From: Undaria pinnatifida
Lineage: Eukaryota > Sar > Phaeophyceae > Laminariales > Alariaceae
Assembly (NCBI GenBank): GCA_012845835.1
Contig: JABAKD010000026.1
Location: 7,396,493 to 7,460,492, forward strand
Length of the DNA stretch: 64,000 bases
Reading direction: 5' to 3'
In this document: piece by piece, positions 23,420-33,632 of the stretch
Layout: each line of letters starts with the position of its first letter
Position numbering within the stretch: the stretch's first letter is position 1
Made by a program: the position numbers and the translations under genes
Notes under the pieces: model-generated
What the model was told of the DNA's origin: nothing
Database searches by the model: none
The model's input: only the letters and a program-made list of their open reading frames with translations

Positions 23420-23700
23420 CGTGCAGGAGAGTGAAAGCAGCACCAGCAGCAGCAACACACAGCAGCAGCGGCGGGTACAGAGGCGTGCAATGGCCCAGCA
23501 AGGAATGCGGCAGAGCAGCAGCAGCAGTGTCTAGAGCAGCAGCCATATGGCAGGAGGTGCATACACACAGCAGCGGGCAACCTGCAAGAGGAGCACACAC
23601 ACTCGCACTGGCCAGGCGAGGTCATGGCCACAGACAGCCGATTTTTGAATTCTAGAAACGTACGCTGTAGGCACCAGCAGCAGCAGCGGCGGCGGCGCGG
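23420..23700. repeat. CAG/GCA-rich trinucleotide region
   Basis: Scattered AGCAGCAGC runs (for example near 23440, 23515 and 23680) separated by non-repeat DNA. They open long minus-strand frames rich in Cys, Leu and Ala that are not taken as genes. Confidence 0.75.
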
Positions 23701-24464
23701 GGGGGCTGGCGGTGGCGTTGGAAGCTCCGGCGACGACGTTGTGGTATAGCGGTGTGGGTGCAAAGTCAGCACCAAAACTACCACACGAAATCTGGATTAA
23801 AATCCGCTGACGTTGTGAGCAGCAGCTGTTGCTGGGAAGAAACCGAACGGCAGCAGCTGATGAAACATTTGCAGAATACAGCCCAAAATGTAACGAAAGG
23901 CCCAACAGCAGGCCCGCCAACAGGCAACGAAAGCATGAAAGGCCCAACAGCAGGCACGGAAGCGTTACCGGCCAGCCGCGTGGAATTAGTACTTAGTTCT
24001 ATTAGATAACATTGAAACCGGGCTTTTGTCACAAACTCCCCACACTCTCCTGTGGGTCGTTTAGTGCTCTGTGCTCTTTCACTGGCGCCGTGCTCCCCAC
24101 TGAAGCCTTCAAATGACACCACGCCCGTAGGAACTCCACCAAGTAATGAAATAGCCTGATCTGAAGTTATTTTGGATTTTGTCTCACTACAATTGGAGAA
24201 ATCCGATGCACTGTGGCCACACAATATATCGTTTGCGCCGTCGCTACGTGTGCTCCCAGCAATCGCGCCGCCAGATTAGGCAATTTTTCACGATCACTGT
24301 CGCGGTGGTCAACGTTGATGGAATCGCCTAAGATTCGCTGTGCGCCCGTGTAGACTGTACAGGCAGGGAAGATATTCCAGGGCGGTGGAGTCTTTTATTT
24401 GCGTCACCGACGCCGTAATCGGCTTGAGACGTGTGCCTAAAAACAAGGCAGGGCTTGTCATGGG

Positions 24465-25310
24465 CCGATGGTGTGGGTCGCGCCGGGCCGGGCTGATCTG
24501 AAAATTGTCATGGGCCGAGCCGGGCCGGGCCGGGCCGAGAATTTTTGAAATTTGATGGGCCGGGTCGAGCCGCGGCCCATTAGCTGAAAATTTGATGGGC
24601 CGGGCCGGGCCGCGGCACATCCTCTGAAAAAATGATGGGCCCGGCCGGGCGGCCCCCCATGAGATTTGGGCTTCATGTGGGCCGCTCTGCTCAGCCCATG
24701 AGGCGGCCCACGCGTTTTCACGGGCCAGTCCGGGCCACGGACCATATTATGTAGTGTACTGTAAAACGCCATCAAGACTAACATATACAACGGCTACGAA
24801 CCGCTATATCGTAAAAATACCTGGTACCTGGTATAAAATAATCAGCTGATAATACAAGTCAATACCCAATGCCAGGTATCAAAAACGTCAGCGTGCACCT
24901 TTTTGTACGGGATAACACATGGGCCGGCCTTTCAAATCCATGGACTGGCCCACAGAGGTGGTGGGCCGACCCTTGTGGAGCCCGTGTCTCATGAGCCTCG
25001 CTGTGAATATCGTGGGGCGGGCCGAACCGGGCGGCAGAAATCGAGAATGTCATGGGCCGGGCCGGGCCGAAAAAATTGAAAAAATTATAAGCCAGGAAAA
25101 TTTGAAATTCGATAGGCCCTGCCCGGGCTGCAGCCCATCCTCTGAAAATTAGACGGACCGGGCCGGGCCGTGGGCCATCCTCTGAAAATTTGATGGGCCG
25201 GGCCGGACCGCCGCCCATCCTATGAAATGCAATGAACCAGGCTGGGCCGTGGCCCACTACATGAGCAAATGATGGGCCGACCTGGTCGGCCCAGCGGCGT
25301 CGGCTCATGA
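24465..25310. repeat. Tandem and dispersed GGGCCGGGCC units
   Basis: Units of about 40-50 bp of the form GATGGGCCGGGCCGGGCCG, then CGGCCCATCCTCTGAAAAT, occur at 24465-24660 and 24990-25290. Between and around them are inverted CATGGGCC/GGCCCATG words. Confidence 0.75.
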
Positions 25311-25798
25311 CAAGTCCCGCCAAAAACAAAGAAATGTGGACGACAAACACTACGACTTTGTGTGGCAGCACTTGATTACAAAAACAAACATTTTAAAAAA
25401 CAATATCGTGCTTGTACATACGGGTACTGCTCATCGCTACATCCATAGTAACTTCGCCGCGGCGTGAGAAATAAAAAAATGCAACGACCTGGGGTAACAT
25501 TTTCAAGTTCAGCGACACTGTCGCGGCCCAAGGGCACGAAAACGGCTGCTGCTGCTACTGCTGCTGCTGCTGCTTTACCACACTGTAGTGAGAGCGGCAA
25601 AGAAGTCCGTCGCAGGGTGGTGCTTTTGAGATTAGAAGTGAGGCTGGAGTTATGGCAGAACAACGAAATCTGGTACAAAGAAACGGCGGTAGAGGTACTT
25701 CCAGGTGTAAATTTCGTTGTAAATATATTCGGCTAAAGAAAAAAAGAAGTTGTTGGCAAAGCAGAACTGGTATTCACTTACTGCCAAAGCACCTCTCG

Positions 25799-26636
25799 CT
25801 AGGGCTGTGTATCGGTAGCATTTAACGATATTATGTACCTGGTATGTCGTAGATCGGCGCAGCCGATGTATCGATATTTTTTCGACATATCGGGTAATAT
25901 CGGCGAAGGCGCGGAAGCTTGCTGTGCGAGCCTGAACGCCCCCCCCCGGCTGGCGAGGGGGGCCCACTGCACGAGCCGCCGGAGGCAGAAAGTTTGAGCA
26001 CTTTGGCTTCATTTCCCATCAAAATTGGTTCCAAATGCGCCGTCAAAATTGGTCTTGGTTCAGCCAGCAAAACTGAGCGAAAACTTCGTAAAACATGGTT
26101 TTAATCTTATTTTTTTATTTGGCATTTCTATGTAGAAAAAATAAATGGAAACCAGCACTGGCCAGCACATATACTTCAACGAAAAGCCTGCTAAATGTCC
26201 TAAAAACGATGTATATGACGGAAAAAAAAACATCACAGCCGCATTGCCGGCAAGTGGCAATCAGCATGAAAATGCTTGAATTGCACCCTACTGAACTTAC
26301 TGCCCAACAAAGTGAATCGATTTCAACAACAACTGCAAAGCAAGTAGCTCAAAAGTTAGAGCAACGAGAAGCAACTACAAGCACCGTCGTTTTGCCGATT
26401 TTGTAAGTAGCAGATGCTACTTTTGCGCTAATTTTTGAACACTACACTGCGTTCCTAATTTTAAATTTTTGAACACTACACCTATTTCCCTGCTATGTAT
26501 GCCTTCTTACTCTGTAAAAACCAATTCGCAAAAATATCGGCAAAAATATCAGTTCGATCTCCCGATATAATATATATATATATATATAGGATCGTCCGAT
26601 ATATCGAAAAATATCGGTACCGACACACAGCCCTAA
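25799..26636. mobile_element. Non-autonomous DNA transposon with terminal inverted repeats, hAT-like
   Basis: The left end TAGGGCTGTGTATCGGTA is mirrored at the right end by TACCGACACACAGCCCTAA, and both are followed inwards by ATATCG/TTTTTCGA words. CTCTCGC abuts both ends (25792-25798 and from 26637), as expected of a target-site duplication. The inner open frame at 26095-26406 shows no transposase motif. Short TSD and AGGGCTGTG-type ends suggest hAT affinity; the class is inferred. Confidence 0.6.
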
Positions 26637-26890
26637 CTCTCGCCGTAAGGGGCGTTTATAGCGACACGTTGCCAATGACAAATTTTGGCTAGTTTTTTTT
26701 CAAGTCTCGTAGAAACAAATCGAAATGGCTGATGGCAAAAAAAAAAGACGTAAACTTGCCAGCGAAGGACTTCTGTAGGGAAATAACAAAAATCACATCC
26801 AAGAAAAAAAATGACAAAATTTCGTAACCTTGCCAACTTGGCAAACAATTTGGCCTGAAAATTACGAAACATGTCTTTAAAACGTCCCTA

Positions 26891-27088
26891 ATGCGGCAAT
26901 CCGACATCTTTGGTGCTGGCAGCGTGCTCGACAGTCTCCGGTTAAACGCCCACGACGTTGTGCTCGACCTGGGATGCGGCGACGCCCGATGGCTGGTTGC
27001 TGCGGCGGCGAGAGGGTGTGCTGGTCGTGGGGTGGATCTGAACGAAGATTTGCTGCAGAAGGGACACGAGGCCGCTGCCGAAGCTGGG
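26891..27088 (+). CDS. Methyltransferase exon 1
   Basis: ATG at 26891, donor GGG|gtgaga after 27088. It contains the SAM-binding DLGCGDARW motif and GRGVDLNEDLLQKGHEAA. The intron begins directly before a SINE fragment (27100-27240). Confidence 0.8.
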
Positions 27089-30000
27089 GTGAGAAAGATA
27101 TGTCTAGGAAAAGTCGACGAAAGACGACGAGCGTTGAGAATGCTGAACCCTCTGCACGATAGAAATGAAGTCGCGCACCGCGGGGGAGAAGGGACGACAC
27201 CTGCGACCACGGCTTTTCTAGAAACTGACAAGCAAAAATGATGTTTGTTTGAAATATATGTATATATATATACTTCGAAGTATGTATACTAGAGCAGGTA
27301 TCGACGTGGGCAATGCTCGGGGAAGCAACCTGGTTTGTCGGAGACCCCTTGGTCAAGGATCTCTATGCGGGGAAGCACGAGAGCGTGAGTTCGCAAAATT
27401 CGATGAAGATCGACGAGTGTAAAAAGCTTAAAAGAATGTGATACCCTGTGCGCGCTAAGAATGAAGATACGTGCCGGGGGGGGAGAAGGGAAGACATCTG
27501 TGACAATGGCTTGTCCTGAAGGTCGCTGAGGGTGAAACCTCGTACTAGTTGAGCCGGAAAGTAAAGAGTTGACAAAAAAAAACAAAAAAAACAGTACAGT
27601 ACCGGCCCTTTTGGCAAGAAATCGAGGAATTGGTTGTAGGCTATATTTCTTATTTGAGATAGGGTGTGCCCTACACTCACTTCAGCGCAACAGCTGTCTC
27701 TCGTCGGGTTTCTTATTTCCTCGTACTTTTTGTGGCAACGTAAGGTTCTTGTGAGGGCCGTTAGTGTACGACAGAAGGGCAACACTTGTTGGCCAAAAGT
27801 ATTTGTGATTGATTTGCGATTACCTCAGAAACTCCCCAACATCGAACATCGCTGTGTTACACGAAATCACTCGACTTTATTAAGCCTATCCCAGTGTGGG
27901 AATGGTCGTCGGGATGCCCTTCCAGTTTTGGCGGGGTGTAGAGCCTCTCAAGCTGAGGAGACGAGGAAAAAAATCGGACTACCCCGTCGTAGCATGCGTG
28001 TCGGTATCTAACAAACGATGTTGTGTCTTGTGTACACATCGGATCCAAGTTTAAGAGACCCTCAACCTGAGGAGACGAGGGAAAAAAAATCGGACTACCC
28101 TGTCATAGCATGCGTGTCGGTATCTAACAAACGGTATTGTGTCTTGTGTACACATCGGATCCAAGTTTTAGAGACCCTCAACCTGAGGAGACGAGGGAAA
28201 AAAATTGGGGCTGCCCTTGTGGTAGCATGCGTTTATTGTACTGTTTTAGGTATCTTACAGATGATGCTGTCCCTGTGAACTGTGTACAGCAGTGTATACA
28301 TCGGATGCAAAGGTATTGGGTAGCTTCTCAGTCGACTCACCGCTCAGTTGAGAGCCCCGTCAGCGAGAATGTTTCACACCATTGCGCACCTCGGACAGAT
28401 GACGGTCTAGATCATGTAGATCATAAAGATCATCTGCAGTATCTATGCTTTCATTGAGAAATGCTTCACGCCCCAGATAGATCACGGTCTTGATCATCTA
28501 CAGCATCTAGATTCAGTGAGAAATGCTTCACACCTCAAACAGATGACGATCTACTGTAGACCATCTGTGGTATCTGTACTTCAGTAAGAAATGTTTCACG
28601 CCTTAAACAGATGACGATCTACTGTAGATCATCTACAGCATCTATAACTTCAGTGAAAAAGGCTTCACACGTCAGACGCACCATGATCTACACCATATGG
28701 ATCATATAGATCATCTACAATAGATCGATCATATAGCGGCCGTTATAAGATGTTGTGCAGGATCCCTTATGTAGAGAGTACAGATCCAACCTTGGAAATG
28801 TTTACTAGATTTTGCAGATCGTACGGCTCCCACCGGGTAACATGAGCTAGACCATACAGATCATACAGATCTTCGCTGAAAGGTCTAGATCATCAACGCG
28901 GGATCGGTGCAATATTTCCGACGTGTGAAGTGTTTGGGCTAAAAAAATGCAGCCTCTGCCGTAGAACGCCTCTATCTATTAATAGCGTCACACTCATTTT
29001 ACATTTTATAGAATACCTCCTCGGACCTTCATCCACGTTTTTTTATACAACATACTTGAAATTGTGTGGAATGATTTTTGCTGTGATGTGTACGAAGATG
29101 AAGTACACTGTGGGTACGAGTATATATACGAAGTGTTTTAACTGGTTTCCATGCTCGATGTTGTGCTGTGTATAACACGGGCATTTTGGGAGAGCGCCAT
29201 GCTCGCTAAGTAGCACAATGTACTGGTAGACAGGCATACTTCAGAATTACGTGTGCTCAATAGTTTCCCCTTGCTTTGCAGGCAGGCAGGACCTGAGGCG
29301 GTGCGGTGCCTTCTTGGCACCCCTCTTGCCCCCGGTAGCACCTCTATTTTTCATGTCAACATAAACAGTACTAATGGTCTCCTCATCCATTCACATTAAT
29401 AGTAATCTAGACTACCACTCAGTCCAATATGAGAGCCATGCTGTTCATATTACTGTAGTCAGCCCTACCTACGTACAAGGCCAAGTAAAATGCGACAAAA
29501 GGCGGGACAGTACCGCTGACTGCTGCTGTCGCATCACGCACTTGGTCCTGACCCTGATTAAGACCAGGACTCCTCACGGGTCATGACTATCATATCACCC
29601 GCTGATCATGTCAGGAGGTTCTCAAAACCTCGGGGGTCGAGTGGGATCGGGTCGGGAGGTGTTTTAAATCTCACGGGACGGGTCGGGACGGGTGGGTCAC
29701 CCTGGCTCGACCTGACCCGTGAAAGGCCCTGATTAACTTGGGATTTAGAACGGCGCACACGTTTCGGGTACAAACTAGGCGGATTTTTTTTTTTTTTTTT
29801 TTTTTTTAACAGTTAAAGGATTGTTACGTAGAATCAGGTACCTGGTATTAATAGTACATACGGTGCAAGACCCGAAACGACGCCACCATTACCCAAGCGC
29901 ATTTCCTAACAAGGATTGCGAGGTACCTGGTGTTACATTGTTGTGGTTCTCACATTAACCAGCATAATCACGTCCATGGTCACAGGACAGGCTCCAGTCG

Positions 30001-33000
30001 CTCTTTTTCTTCTTTTTTCCCGTCCCTTCTACAGTACTATCTTACCGCTTTTATTTTCCCCTTCTCCCTCCCTAGACGTAAGTCAGATCAAGTAGGGTCA
30101 TTGAGCAGACTCTTCTCCCCTCTCCCCGATACGGTACGCGCCTTCGTTTTTATCGCGAGAAGACTCCAACTGTTTCCTCCTCGTCAACTCGCATCGAATT
30201 GTGCCTAGCAGCCTATCCACGCTGCAAGGCGATCTCAGCAGTTGATCCCTTTGACTTTCCTTTGGAGTGGAAGAATACCTACAGTAAGGAACAAAACAAA
30301 AATCAAAGCAAAAGTGGTACACGTCTATACCACACATAGCTGATGCAAATTGTACATCCGCCACAAAAAAGAAAAAAGTGATAAAATACGTTGATGCTTT
30401 TTTGACACGTAAAAGGATGAGGACAGCAGTGACGTACCTGGTACGTTCTTTTTTCCGATGGCGATGTGATGCATGCGATGCTTTTTGCACCCAACAGGTC
30501 TCGTCGTTGGTGCAGCTGGAAAACAAGGACATGTTCGACGCGTCGCTCGCAGGGAGCACGGTCATCATCGTCTATCTTTTCCGAGAGGTAAACAGCATGT
30601 ATAGCTCTGTAATAAGTGTATGAGAAGGCCCAGCGGTGGTCCGCTAACGTGGCGGCCTCACTGTCCCAATACTCCCTGGTGATCCCCTAACCCGGCGGCC
30701 TGTAACGCGTTACAATAGGTCTGGTGGTGATGATGATGATAATGTTCTCACATTAGCTCCTTTCCTTGCAATCTCGTCCGCGGGATAAAAAAAGGACTGA
30801 AACAACATCCGCATGGAAGGAAAAACAGGTACCAGGTACAAAATAACACCTGCCCCCTAACGTATAGGGTCTACAATGGGTCTGTATGGTCTGTAGGGTC
30901 TATGATGGGTGACCTGGGGCTTGAAATTAAAAACAATGGTCACACTCGACTCACTTCTATAATGCGAACAGCGGTCGCCGCGTAGATGATGAAGCGCTTA
31001 GTTGCTACTGCCTCTACGCTGAGGCTCTGGCTCTAATGGCGCATACGTTATAAGGCCTTTCCTCGTACTACCGATACTCGCGTGGTTCAAGCGGTACAGC
31101 GGTGGCCCTAAGGAGGAAAGTCATGGCTCGCCTCCGACATCATTCGAGGCGCATCCCGCACTTTTCCTGATACATCACTTGCTGGATTGTGAGTACAGTA
31201 CCCCAAAATCGAACGCCCGCAATAGCCCACCGTTCATGCCGCGCGTCAGCGTACGCCGGGCCTCTACCAGCACGCGGCTGAAACTGAAAACTAAAGCGTT
31301 GATGTACAACGGTGACCCTCTCGTCGCACTGGAGCCTCGTGTTTCTTACTGACGAATACTGCTGCCGCCGCCGTTGTCGCTGCCGCCGCCCTGCCCTCAA
31401 ACCGCCGCTCGTGTCAGGGCGTAGCTAAGATGAAAGAAAAACTAGAGTCAGAGGCGAAGCCTTCCACGCGAGTTGTATCAGTGGGGGTGAGTGCCGTGGA
31501 CAGTACCGTTCGTTTATCGACAGAGAGTTTGGTTGCAATCCATCTGATAGCAAGGCGCGCGGGGACTACCTGCACCAGGCTTAATTCACGTTTTTGTTGT
31601 TTATGTCGCGAGCCATTCGCTGTGGTTGAAAGCACGAAGGATCATGTTGCCTCCTTTTGGGGGGTAGATTGCGTCGCGACAGCTAGTACTAGCTTGCTCA
31701 TCAAGCTCGAAAGTGCTGGGTGCCCGATGCTTCGAAGCGAAAGGTTAGAGATACGTCATACCCACTCAAGCCCGTTTCTAAAGACACGTAGTGAACATAT
31801 TTTTTCGCCAAATTAGCAAGTTTATTGAAGTTAAGACTTATTGTCCAAATTTCACGTTTTTGCCAAAGTTTATCTTGAGTACTTCCAATGTATTATTAAT
31901 GGTTCTTCGTTGGCAAGTTGATGGATTTTTGCTCGCGATTTGCCATTTCGGCGCGTGAAGAAAAAAAATGTCCATGCCAAGTTGACAATATTTTTGTCCT
32001 TTTACAACGTTTCGTTAGAAAGGTCCTTAAGCTATTAGTAGAGGTCGGCGCTGACTGCTAGCTCAGTGGTTATGGTGTACATCGAATGAAGACAATATCA
32101 TCTGGGATCCGTCTGGCCATTTAGCCTGGACCTCAGGTTCACCCAAGGATAGCAATCCCTTTAGTCAGCAGTACCCCGAACAGGCGGGATTACGGCCCGT
32201 CTTCTTGTCTGGAAGTGTATAAGGTCCCGAGTTGGCAGTTGGTCCTGCTGATAACGCCGAATTTGTCGAAGATGGACCCGTTCGGTCGAAACACAATGTC
32301 GATTATTGCAGAATCGGCCGGACGAAGCATGGGTCTAAGCTGCCGCGGTGCGGGTATTTGTGCCCGAACGGCAGCGTAAGGAGAAGCGTACGGCATGCGC
32401 GCGGCACGCTGATGGTCGTACTGCTGCACTGTCTTCCGGGATGGTTGATAAAATCACGCTTGTCGTGTTTTTGATTGCTACACTTTAGTGAAGATGTAAC
32501 CGAGTCACTTTAATCAAGATATAATCGTGTACCAAAAGGGTAACGAGAGCTTCATTTGCGTCATGATACACCCGTAGAGGGCGATGAACGCTGGTTCTTA
32601 GCGCTCTACTGGCACTATTTTCTCGCTAGGCTTGTGCCCATCTAAGCCTAAGCAGCAGGGTTAGGAGTTGGCTGGGCTTGGCTGGTAGTTATTATTATTA
32701 TTATGGTTGTCTGGCGGAGCAGTCCAACCAACCGACCTTAGGGTTTCTCGATAGAACACAGATTGCGAACCACAAACGCACCGGTCAGGTATAGAAACAC
32801 AGAGCTCCGCGAAATACCTCAAGAAAGTGACTGAAATACCCAAGTAGCTAAGTGTTGACTTTTTAATAGTCGGCGAGTGATGCTATTAATGCTATTAATA
32901 CTATCGATAGTAGTACTACTAGTAACAGTGCGGTACAGGTGCACCTTGTTTTTCCGGGGCTTCTCACGTGGGTAGCTCCGTACCTCGCGCCCACGCTGAA

Positions 33001-33632
33001 AGTCTGACTTTGGGTGAAAATATGGCAAACAATTCCATGACGCAGGCATGTAACGAATGACATTTCAAGGGTATTGAGTCAGTCCCTCGGTCGAGGGGGG
33101 AGGGCACCAATCGACCAATCGGAAGCACGTGGACCAGAAAGTGCTATCGTATGATAGCCTACGTCCGGCAACTTACTTACGGTCAGCCATTTTACGGCCC
33201 TGCCAGAACAGCGTACGCGACGTCGTTCCCCTCTCTCACAGCTGCATGAATGTGTCCACCTAAGCCAAAATAGTGTACGCAACGCCATTGCCCTCTTTCT
33301 ACCGTAAATCGTTTCCGGCTCTATTATTGGTTCGAACTAGTTTATCCGCGAAACTTGGGTGCCTACTGCCCCTGAGGACCGCACGCATGCTCCCTAACCT
33401 GCGTGTCTGCCTGTCCGCCTGCCTGTCTGCCTGTCTGCATTCTCTGTCGGTGTTCTCTGTCTGTCTTTTCTGTCTGTCTTCTCTGTCTGTCTTCTCTGTC
33501 TGTCTTCTCTGTCTTTTGTCTCTGTCTGTGTTCGCCATGAAGTTCCAGATACGAGGCTGGACTTTCGACTCTACTGTTGCGGTTGGACGGTTACACGCCT
33601 ACCTCTACCGAGTCCCCGATCGAAGCGCTTGA
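26891..33632 (+). CDS. Small class I SAM-dependent methyltransferase, four exons
   Basis: Exons 26891-27088, 30498-30587, 31430-31486 and 33543-33632 join in phase 0 throughout to 144 residues. Motif I is VVLDLGCGDARWLVAAA; GRGVDLNEDLL carries the acidic residue at the end of beta-2. LVQLENKDMFDASLAGSTVI gives motif IV, followed by IVYLFRE, then STRVVSVG and FQIRGWTFD, and the protein ends LYRVPDRSA. The order matches short bacterial and eukaryotic methyltransferases that read D(L/M)F-x4-L-x2-(A/S)TVV-x2-YL, then RVVS and F-x3-GW. The substrate cannot be told from sequence. Introns are long (3.4, 0.8 and 2.1 kb) and packed with repeats. An additional 5' exon cannot be excluded, as the start MRQSDIFGAG leaves almost no N-terminal extension. 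The gene converges on the EF-hand gene. Confidence 0.78.
27100..27240 (+). mobile_element. SINE family 2 fragment (3' part)
   Basis: GAGAATGCTGAACCCTCTGC, then GAGAAGGGACGACACCTGCG and GACCACGGCTT match the body of the full copy at 37975-38270. It has no tRNA-like head and lies in methyltransferase intron 1. Confidence 0.65.
27370..27560 (+). mobile_element. SINE family 2 fragment
   Basis: GAGCGTGAGTTCGCAA, GATGAAGATCGACGAG, ACCCTGTGCGCGCTAAGAAT and GACAATGGCTTGTCC parallel the copy at 38100-38270 in the same orientation. It lacks the head. Confidence 0.65.
27930..28250. repeat. Three tandem units of about 115 bp
   Basis: CTGAGGAGACGAGG is repeated near 27953, 28067 and 28182, each followed by AATCGGACTACCC-like sequence, GTAGCATGCGT and GTACACATCGGATCC. 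It lies in methyltransferase intron 1. Confidence 0.85.
28380..28900 (+). repeat. GATC-rich dispersed repeat, copy 1
   Basis: Dense GATCATCTACAGCATCTA-like words with GAAATG(C/T)TTCAC, then AGTACAGATCCAACC and CATACAGATCATACAGATC. Relatives are at 34505-34760 (same orientation) and at 45185-45420 and 60395-60845 (opposite). Confidence 0.7.
29620..29735. repeat. GGGTCGG-rich dispersed repeat, copy 2
   Basis: GGGATCGGGTCGGGAGGTG, GGGACGGGTGGGTCACCC and a closing GACCCGTGA match the copies at 1975-2100 and 59765-59950. Confidence 0.65.
29990..30245 (-). mobile_element. SINE family 1, headless copy, minus orientation
   Basis: Reverse-complemented, it carries GCTGAGATCGCCTTGCAGCG, then ACAATTCGATGCGAG, TCGCGATAAAAACGAAGGCG and CGTACC, colinear with 62055-62220. 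The tRNA-like head is missing. It lies in methyltransferase intron 1. Confidence 0.65.
30498..30587 (+). CDS. Methyltransferase exon 2
   Basis: Acceptor cccaacag|GTC, donor GAG|gtaaac, 30 codons in phase 0: VSSLVQLENKDMFD, then ASLAGSTVIIVYLFRE. Confidence 0.82.
31430..31486 (+). CDS. Methyltransferase exon 3
   Basis: Acceptor tagctaag|ATG, donor GGG|gtgagt (a weaker donor lies six bases earlier). It reads MKEKLESEAKPSTRVVSVG, linking YLFRE to the GW segment as in the family. Confidence 0.7.
33400..33535. repeat. CTGT/CTGTCTT microsatellite
   Basis: TGTCTGCC and TCTGTCTGTCTTC units fill about 130 bp directly upstream of methyltransferase exon 4, forming its polypyrimidine tract. Confidence 0.9.
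33543..33632 (+). CDS. Methyltransferase exon 4 with stop
   Basis: Acceptor gccatgaag|TTC after a long CT-rich tract. It reads FQIRGWTFDSTVAVGRLHAY, then LYRVPDRSA and TGA. Confidence 0.75.
   Translation, partial: FQIRGWTFDSTVAVGRLHAYLYRVPDRSA

Larger units (their letters stand above)
21133..25798. other. Intergenic region downstream of histone H4
   Basis: No gene is recognised. The plus frame at 21457-21693 and the minus frames around 23400-24220 have no family resemblance; the latter are produced by CAG/CTG repeats. 22550-22640 holds ATATCG/TATCGT-rich sequence similar to the ends of the element at 25799-26636. Repeats inside are listed separately. Confidence 0.6.

Noticed and set aside
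23400..24220. Minus-strand Cys/Leu-rich frames as a membrane protein
   Set aside because: They follow CAG/CTG repeats and no conserved pattern is visible.
24300..26900. LTR or LINE retrotransposon or integrated viral genes
   Set aside because: No reverse transcriptase, integrase, capsid or other such motifs were seen in any frame, and no long terminal repeats.
32045..32160. tRNA-like segment with TAGCTCAGTGGTTA
   Set aside because: Only a box A is convincing; no box B at the right distance and no stem pairing.
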